Position numbers and translations under genes: made by a program
Origin: Yinghuangia elevatio
GTDB taxonomy: Bacteria; Actinomycetota; Actinomycetes; Streptomycetales; Streptomycetaceae
Reading direction: 5' to 3'
Length of the DNA stretch: 36,439 nucleotides
Assembly: GCF_040649515.1 (NCBI RefSeq)
Contig: NZ_JBEZFP010000096.1
Span: forward strand, 1-36,439
Notes under the pieces: generated by a model
What the model was told of the DNA's origin: nothing
Database searches by the model: none
Seen by the model: the letters and a program-made list of their open reading frames with translations, nothing else
In this document: piece after piece, positions 31,601-36,439 of the stretch
Numbering within the stretch: position 1 is the first letter of the stretch
How the letters are laid out: each line of letters begins with the position of its first letter

Positions 31601-32803
31601 CATGTCGAGGGCGTTGCCGCGGGCGATGCGGTGCAGGTCCTCGGGGCCGACCATGCCCGCGATGCGCTCCAGGATCTCCCGGGTGCGCGGCCATGTGCTG
31701 TCCTGGTGCGGATAGTCGGTCTCGAACGTGATGCGCTCGATGCCGACGGCCTCGCGGGACAGGACGCCGAAGTCGTCCTCGAAGAAGCATCCGAACACCC
31801 GTCCCGCCGCATAGCTGCTGGGCAGTTCGGTGATCGCGGGGTCCAGTCCCGCCCACGCGGCGCTGTGCCGGAAGATGTTGTCGACCCGTTCCAGCACGAA
31901 CGGCATCCAGCCGATCTGGCCCTCCGAGTACGCGATGCGCAGTCTCGGGAAGCGCGCGAGCACTCCGGACATCAGCCAGTCCACCAGGGAGTACTGGGCG
32001 TTCGCGAACGTCAGCGCCATGCGCACGCCTTCGGGCGCGTCCGGCGAGGTGACCGGCATGCGCGAGCTGGACCCGATGTGCATGCACACCACCGTGCCGG
32101 TTTCGTCGCAGGCCGCGAAGAACGGGTCCCAGTGCCGGTCGGGGTCGTGCACGGAGGGCAGGCCGAGATTGGCGGGCAGTTCGGTGAAGGCGACGGCCCG
32201 GCAGCCGCGGGCGGCGTTGCGGCGTACCTCGGCCGCGGCGGCGACCGGGTCCCAGAGCGGGATCAGGCACAGCGGCAGCAGTCGGCCGCCGGAGCCGCCG
32301 CACCACTCCTCGATCATCCAGTCGTTGTACGCGCGAACCCCCAGCATCGCCAGGTCGCGGTCCTTCGCCTCCAGGAACGCCTGGCCGCAGAAGCGCGGGA
32401 ACGTCGGGAAGCAGAGCGACATCTCGGTGTGGTTGAGGTCCATGTCGGCCAGCCGCGCGGCCGGGTCGTGGCAGCCGGGGCGCATTTCCGCGTACCGGAT
32501 CGGCGCCATGGTGAGGCTTTCGCGCGGGAAGCCCACGCATGCCACCACCTGCGGGATCGGTTTGTGCAGGTCTTCGTAGACCCACCAGTCCGTCTCCGGG
32601 CCGTCGCCCCCGAAGTGGTACTTCACGGTGTTGGCGGTGACGTGCTCGGTGCGGCAGGTCGCCCGCACGACGCGCGGTCCGGTGTCCCGGTGGCGCGCCG
32701 GAAGGCGGCTCGTCCACACGTCCGGCGGTTCCACGACGTGGTCGTCCACGGAGACGACCAGCGGGAGTTCGGCGGTCGGTCCGGCGGTCGGTACTGGGTT
32801 CAC
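31586..32803 (-). CDS. Amidohydrolase-2 (ACMSD-like) metal-dependent hydrolase
   Basis: A 405-residue TIM-barrel protein of the amidohydrolase-2 family. The first metal motif is VSVDDHVVEPP (Asp21, His22, Glu25), a central His is in VVCMHIGSSSRMP and the late Asp is in TFETDYPHQDSTWP. The family includes decarboxylases of aromatic acids (ACMSD, gamma-resorcylate decarboxylase) and hydrolases. The substrate cannot be told. The GTG start at 32803 has GGAGG 7 nt upstream. It is divergent from the D-aminoacylase-like gene across a palindromic operator, and its last 15 bp overlap the end of the sigma factor gene. Confidence 0.85.
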   Translation of the reverse strand: MNPVPTAGPTAELPLVVSVDDHVVEPPDVWTSRLPARHRDTGPRVVRATCRTEHVTANTVKYHFGGDGPETDWWVYEDLHKPIPQVVACVGFPRESLTMAPIRYAEMRPGCHDPAARLADMDLNHTEMSLCFPTFPRFCGQAFLEAKDRDLAMLGVRAYNDWMIEEWCGGSGGRLLPLCLIPLWDPVAAAAEVRRNAARGCRAVAFTELPANLGLPSVHDPDRHWDPFFAACDETGTVVCMHIGSSSRMPVTSPDAPEGVRMALTFANAQYSLVDWLMSGVLARFPRLRIAYSEGQIGWMPFVLERVDNIFRHSAAWAGLDPAITELPSSYAAGRVFGCFFEDDFGVLSREAVGIERITFETDYPHQDSTWPRTREILERIAGMVGPEDLHRIARGNALDMLGLV

Positions 32804-32833
32804 GGTGGTCCTCCGAGTCCGGCTGGGCTACGT

Positions 32834-32848
32834 TTAGCCAATGGCTAA
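32834..32848. promoter_or_regulatory. 15-bp palindromic operator between divergent amidohydrolases
   Basis: TTAGCCA-A-TGGCTAA is a perfect dyad in the 90-bp gap between the two divergent start codons. AT-rich hexamers overlap it on both strands (GCTAAT on plus, CTAAAC on minus), so one bound dimer could control both genes. The TetR gene just downstream of the plus-strand hydrolase is the obvious candidate regulator. Confidence 0.6.
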
Positions 32849-32893
32849 TGAGCCGTGAAGTCAAGACGCATGAGACGGCAAGGAGGTGTCCCC

Positions 32894-34591
32894 GTGTACG
32901 ACCTCGTGATCCGCGGCGGAACGGTGGTGGACGGCTCGGGCCTGCCCGGCCATCGGGCGGACGTCGCGGTGGCCGGCGACCGCATCGCCCGCGTCGGGCG
33001 CGTACGGGAGCGCGGCGCGGTGGAGATCGACGCGACCGGGCACGTCGTCACGCCCGGCTTCGTCGACGGCCACACCCACATGGACGCCCAGGTCTTCTGG
33101 GACGAGCAGGGCAGTTGCTCGGCGTGGCACGGGGTCACGACCGCCGTCATGGGCAACTGCGGCTTCACCCTCGCCCCCGCGCGCAAGGACGCCCGTGACC
33201 TGGTGACCCGCAATCTGGAGCGCGCCGAGGAGATCTCCGCCGCGGCGATGGCCGAGGGCATCGAGTGGACCTGGGAGACGTTCCCGGAGTACATGGACGC
33301 CGTCGACCGCCTGCCCAAGGCCATCAACTACGCGGCGCAGGTGGGCCATTCGGCTCTGCGGACCTGGGCCATGGGCGAACGCGCCTTCGACGGCCCCGCC
33401 GACGCCGACGACATCGCCGAGATGGTCCGCCAGTTGCGGGCCGGGCTGCGCGCCGGGGCGTTCGGGTTCACCACCACGCGCAACGACAACCACGAGACCG
33501 CGGACAACCGGCCCGTGGCGTCCCGGCTCGCGGACTGGGACGAAGTCCGCCGCCTGGTGGGGGTCCTGGCCGAGGAGGGTGCCGGCGTCTTCGAGATCAC
33601 CCACGAACCGGCCGCCGCCCGCGGCGACGAGGAGCGCGAGGAGTACTTCGCCCGCCTGCGCGATCTGGCGGCCGAGACCGGGGTGCCGTTCAACTTCGGC
33701 GTGTCGGGCCGCGGCGGCGTGTTCCACGGCCTGCGGCTGCTGGACGCGATCGCCGCCGCGGGCGGGGTCGCGTATGGGCTCGGCCACAGCCGCGGCATCA
33801 ACACGGTGACGTCGTTCCGCACCAAGACGGCGTTCGACACGCTGCCGCTGTGGCGCGAGATCCGCACGCTGCCCCTGGAGGAGCAGCGCAAGGCGTACGA
33901 AGACCCGGACACCCGGGCCAAGTTGGTGGAGATCGCGGACAACGGGCCCTACGGGCGCGCGATCGGTGCCGAGGCGCGGCGCCCCGACTTCGAGCGCATG
34001 CGGGTGTACGACCGGCCGATGCCGCCGCTGCGCACCGTCGCCGACGTCGCCCGCGAGCGCGGTACGCACCCGGTCGAGACCGTCCTCGACCTGGCGCTGG
34101 AGACGGACTTCCACCAGTTCTTCATCCAGGCCGTCGTCAGCGACGAACCGGCGGACCTCCTCCCGGTGTTGCGGCACCCCCGCGCGGTGATGACGTTCAC
34201 CGACAGCGGGGCGCACGTCGGGTCGATGGCCGACGCGTCGCTGCACACCCTGCTGCTGGGCTACTGGGTGCGGCAGGAAGGCGCCTTCAGTCTTGAGGAG
34301 GCGGTCCGCATGATCACGTTGGCGCCGGCCATCGCCTGGGGCTTCCACGACCGGGGGATGGTGCGCGAGGGCATGGCGGCGGATCTGAACGTGATCGACC
34401 CGGCGACGGTGGCGCCGCTGATGCCGGAGGTGGCGTACGACATCCCCGGCGGCGCGTACCGCCTGCGCCAGCGCGCGACCGGGATCCACGCGACCGTGGT
34501 CGCGGGCCGCGTGGCGTTCCGCGACGGCGTGCACACCGGCGCGCTGCCGGGCCGCCTGGTGCGCGGGCCGCTCGCGTCGGGGCGGCGCTGA
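32894..34591 (+). CDS. Amidohydrolase-3, N-acyl-D-amino-acid deacylase-like
   Basis: A 565-residue urease-fold amidohydrolase of the D-aminoacylase group. The N-terminal beta-sandwich YDLVIRGGTVVDGSG is followed by the metal motif DGHTHMD (His60, His62) and the family block HGVTTAVMGNCGFTLAP with metal-binding Cys89. Later blocks are QVGHSALR, GFTTTRN and FTDSGAHVGS, plus the closing strands ADLNVIDPATVAP. Known members release D-amino acids from N-acyl-D-amino acids or cleave related amides. Many homologues remain uncharacterised. The GTG start at 32894 is fixed by AGGAGG 7 nt upstream, and the fold begins immediately. An upstream in-frame ATG at 32870 lacks these signals. A TetR gene follows. 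Confidence 0.86.
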   Translation: MYDLVIRGGTVVDGSGLPGHRADVAVAGDRIARVGRVRERGAVEIDATGHVVTPGFVDGHTHMDAQVFWDEQGSCSAWHGVTTAVMGNCGFTLAPARKDARDLVTRNLERAEEISAAAMAEGIEWTWETFPEYMDAVDRLPKAINYAAQVGHSALRTWAMGERAFDGPADADDIAEMVRQLRAGLRAGAFGFTTTRNDNHETADNRPVASRLADWDEVRRLVGVLAEEGAGVFEITHEPAAARGDEEREEYFARLRDLAAETGVPFNFGVSGRGGVFHGLRLLDAIAAAGGVAYGLGHSRGINTVTSFRTKTAFDTLPLWREIRTLPLEEQRKAYEDPDTRAKLVEIADNGPYGRAIGAEARRPDFERMRVYDRPMPPLRTVADVARERGTHPVETVLDLALETDFHQFFIQAVVSDEPADLLPVLRHPRAVMTFTDSGAHVGSMADASLHTLLLGYWVRQEGAFSLEEAVRMITLAPAIAWGFHDRGMVREGMAADLNVIDPATVAPLMPEVAYDIPGGAYRLRQRATGIHATVVAGRVAFRDGVHTGALPGRLVRGPLASGRR

Positions 34592-34693
34592 CCGCCGCAC
34601 CGGCACCGAGCGGTCGCCGAGCGCCCCGGATCCGGCCGCCCGGAAGTCCTGCCGCGTGGCCGACGTGCCGCATTATGCGAACACGTCGGCTAT

Positions 34694-34719
34694 CCATGCC
34701 CATAAGGCAAGGGGCATGG
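34694..34719. promoter_or_regulatory. CCATGCCC/GGGCATGG dyad at the TetR start
   Basis: A perfect 8-bp inverted pair (34694-34701 and 34712-34719) with a 10-bp spacer that includes AAGGCAAG. It covers the ATG at 34716, or lies just upstream of alternative starts. An autoregulatory operator is possible. Confidence 0.35.
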
Positions 34720-35423
34720 ACGCCCGTCCGACACAGGTATACAACGTCCGTGCACCTGTGCAAGTCGAGGACGTGGAGAGGCCGTTGGAGCCCGTCAGCG
34801 GCGCACCGGAGGACGAGGGAGGGACCGCCGACGTGCTGCTCGGCCCCCGGGGTGCCGCGACCCGGTCCCGCATTCTGGAGGCGGCGGCCGTGTGCGTGCG
34901 GCGCTGGGGCATCCGGCGCCTGTCGATGAACGACGTGGCACGCCAGGCGGGCGTGTCGCGGCGCACCGTCTACATGTACTTCCCGGACCGCGACACCCTG
35001 GTCGAAGCGGTGCTGGAGGCCATGGCGGCGGCCCTCGTGCTGTCCATCACGCCGGACGTGCGCCGGCACGCCACGCTCGCCGCGCAGGTCGCCGAGGCGG
35101 CCGTACGCGTCCATGCCCTGCTGCCCGCCGAGGCCGAACTCGGCCTCGGCCGCCGCCCCGGGGAGTCGGTCAGCGCGGCCATGATCCTCGTGCGGTGTCC
35201 GCGCGTCGTCCGGACCTGGCTGGCCTTCTGGCGCCCTCTCGTCGAGGCGGCCCGGGACCGCGGCGAGATCCGCGCGGACATCGACGCCGACACCGCCGCC
35301 GAGTGGATCATGCGCCTGCACATCTCGCTCGTGACCTTCCCCGCGCAGACGTTCGACGCCGAGGACCCGGAGCAGGTGCGCCGCCACGTCGAGGCGTTCG
35401 TGCCCGGCGGCTTCGCCTCCTGA
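34716..35423 (+). CDS. TetR-family regulator next to the amidohydrolases
   Basis: A protein of 235 residues from this ATG. The TetR HTH is clear: ATRSRILEAAAVCVRRWGIRRLSMNDVARQAGVSRRTVYMYFPDRDTLVEAV. The ligand domain includes LGLGRRPGESVSAAMILVRCPRVVRTWLAFWRPLVEAARDRGEIRADID. The true start is uncertain. GTG 34656, ATG 34716 and TTG 34785 (with GGAGAGG ahead of it) are all in frame, and the first 50 residues are not conserved-looking. It lies 125 bp downstream of the D-aminoacylase-like gene and may control the divergent amidohydrolase pair through the palindrome at 32834-32848. Confidence 0.8.
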   Translation: MDARPTQVYNVRAPVQVEDVERPLEPVSGAPEDEGGTADVLLGPRGAATRSRILEAAAVCVRRWGIRRLSMNDVARQAGVSRRTVYMYFPDRDTLVEAVLEAMAAALVLSITPDVRRHATLAAQVAEAAVRVHALLPAEAELGLGRRPGESVSAAMILVRCPRVVRTWLAFWRPLVEAARDRGEIRADIDADTAAEWIMRLHISLVTFPAQTFDAEDPEQVRRHVEAFVPGGFAS

Positions 35424-35438
35424 CCGGCCCCGAACACC

Positions 35439-35459
35439 CGTGCGGCGCAAGCCCGCACG
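35439..35459 (+). terminator. Hairpin after the TetR gene
   Basis: CGTGCGG (35439-35445) and CCGCACG (35453-35459) pair perfectly around a 7-nt loop, 16 bp after the TetR stop codon. Confidence 0.5.
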
Positions 35460-35529
35460 TCCGCGGCCGGCGCCGAATTCGCCTGGCTCGCGCCACCATT
35501 CGCCAGGCATCGCAAGGGCCGCATCGCCG

Positions 35530-35557
35530 TTGGAGGCCGGTGTGAACCGGCTATGCT
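35530..35557 (+). promoter_or_regulatory. Promoter-like site with palindromic spacer
   Basis: TTGGAG (35530-35535), a 16-bp spacer and TATGCT (35552-35557). The spacer itself is exactly the dyad GCCGGT-GTGA-ACCGGC (35536-35551). A repressor bound there would cover the promoter. It lies 280 bp upstream of the sensor kinase gene. The rest of 35460-35837 contains no supportable gene. Confidence 0.4.
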
Positions 35558-35837
35558 CCGGATGACCCAGTGACGCGCGGCGACTACTGCCAGTACTCGC
35601 CGCCGCCGGGCTCCATCGACCGCCGAGGCGGGGTGGCAGGGGGCCAGCGCAGACCCCCGGCGCCGACGGGACGGCACGACAACGGGACGCGGCACGCCCG
35701 TTGGCCGTCGGGCACGTCGTGTCGCCACGCTCCGCGAAACCCAGCGGGCACCGGGCACCCGGGCACGTTTCTTCGCCATGCCCTTCGGCATGTCCGCATC
35801 CGGTGCCCTTCCCGTCCGCATGATTCCGAGGAAGTCC

Positions 35838-36439
35838 ATGGTCCGAGTCGGGTCACCACCCGAATCCCCGCGTCCTGCCGCCCCCGCCGGTCCGGTCTGG
35901 AATGGTCCGGTCTGGCTGATCCCCGTCACCGCCACGGTCGCCTGTTCGGCCGTCGCCGTCGCGCTCGTCGACGGTGACGCACGCCTGGCCGTGGGAATCT
36001 GTCTCGCCGTCGCCTCTGTCGCGGTGGCCCTGGTCACCGCGGAGTCGGCGCGCCGAGGCAGTCGAATAGTCGCTCACCAGGCCCGGCACGAGGCCGCGAC
36101 CGGCGACCTGCGCGCCCGGCACCAGGCCGAGATCGCCGCGCTGCGCCGCGGTATCGCGGCCCAGGAGTCGGCGATGCTGCGCCTGACCGGCGAACAGCTG
36201 CCGAAGGCGATCCTGCACGTGCAACAGGGCGAATCCGCCGAGGAGGTGCTCGACGGACTGGTCCGCGGCCAAGTCGACGCACCCGAGGTCTCACCCGACT
36301 TCGCGGCGGCGCGCCTCGCGGTGCTGCGCTCGGTCGCCGAGGCGGTCGAGGCCGAGGAGGGCATGCGTGACTCCGCGCAGCGGGCGTTCGTCAACATCGC
36401 GCGGCGTGTGCAGGCGATCGTCCACCAGCAGGCCACCGA
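35838..36439 (+). CDS. CvnA-like sensor histidine kinase, N-terminal part
   Basis: Open to the edge of the window (200 complete codons). Two hydrophobic segments near the start (VWLIPVTATVACSAVAVALV and LAVGICLAVASVAVALVTA) are followed by a charged coiled-coil region (SARRGSRIVAHQARHEAATGDLRARHQAEIAALRRGIAAQE). After that comes a block ending ARRVQAIVHQQAT, which matches the start of the dimerisation region in actinomycete CvnA-type sensor kinases (NIARRVQ.IVHQQ..DL). These head conservons (CvnA-B-C-D: kinase, roadblock protein, DUF742, GTPase). Only the kinase start is visible here, so the rest is expected to the right. GAGGAAG precedes this ATG. In-frame ATGs at 35820 and 35778 have weaker support. 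Confidence 0.75.
   Translation, partial: MVRVGSPPESPRPAAPAGPVWNGPVWLIPVTATVACSAVAVALVDGDARLAVGICLAVASVAVALVTAESARRGSRIVAHQARHEAATGDLRARHQAEIAALRRGIAAQESAMLRLTGEQLPKAILHVQQGESAEEVLDGLVRGQVDAPEVSPDFAAARLAVLRSVAEAVEAEEGMRDSAQRAFVNIARRVQAIVHQQAT

Overview
The window is about 36 kb of very GC-rich DNA. It has dense third-position G/C, frequent GTG starts, GGAGG-type ribosome binding sites, an ECF41 sigma factor and, at the right edge, the start of a conservon-type sensor kinase. Together these point to a Streptomyces-like actinobacterium (order Streptomycetales or a close relative). Species cannot be read from the sequence. The first ~110 bases (AT-richer, ending in an 11-G/14-C run) do not resemble the rest and look like a ragged contig end.

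Layout. 1-4.1 kb: two decayed type-B carboxylesterase genes on the minus strand flank an intact L,D-transpeptidase lipoprotein gene. One of them is interrupted by a 183-bp MITE-like element. 4.3-11.3 kb: a ROK regulator with an unusual Val-Thr-Gly repeat and a Baeyer-Villiger-type flavin monooxygenase on plus, converging on a minus-strand fatty-acyl-AMP ligase and a DHA2-type exporter. 11.3-12.2 kb: mostly non-coding, ending in a 19-bp palindrome and a sigma70-like promoter. This promoter precedes a 52-codon membrane mini-ORF that is translationally coupled to an intact carboxylesterase. 13.9-14.7 kb: a PaaX-family regulator.

15.0-23.6 kb: the core of the window, a seven-gene minus-strand operon for salicylate catabolism through CoA thioesters and gentisate. 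It matches the enzymes of the sdg pathway described in Streptomyces sp. WA46: salicylyl-CoA ligase (sdgA), a 4HBT thioesterase, a fused salicylyl-CoA 5-hydroxylase/OYE-like protein (sdgC), a nitrilase, gentisate 1,2-dioxygenase (sdgD), an FAH-family hydrolase and a maleate-isomerase-family protein. Several genes overlap by 4-10 nt. The proposed flow is (nitrile or ester) -> salicylate -> salicylyl-CoA -> gentisyl-CoA -> gentisate -> maleylpyruvate -> pyruvate plus maleate -> fumarate. The nitrilase and the maleate isomerase are the unexpected parts. A second intact carboxylesterase is divergent from sdgA and shares its promoter region.

25.4-36.4 kb: a two-catalytic-domain endolysin-like protein without a signal peptide; an aldo/keto reductase; a pair of small secreted proteins, one a B-type mannose lectin; a TetR regulator; a YceI-family protein divergent from an ECF41 (SigJ-type) sigma factor, with a matching ECF41-type promoter facing each gene; two divergent amidohydrolases separated by a 15-bp palindromic operator; a second TetR regulator; and the 5' part of a CvnA-like sensor kinase that runs off the window. 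I saw no rRNA, tRNA, CRISPR array or complete insertion sequence.
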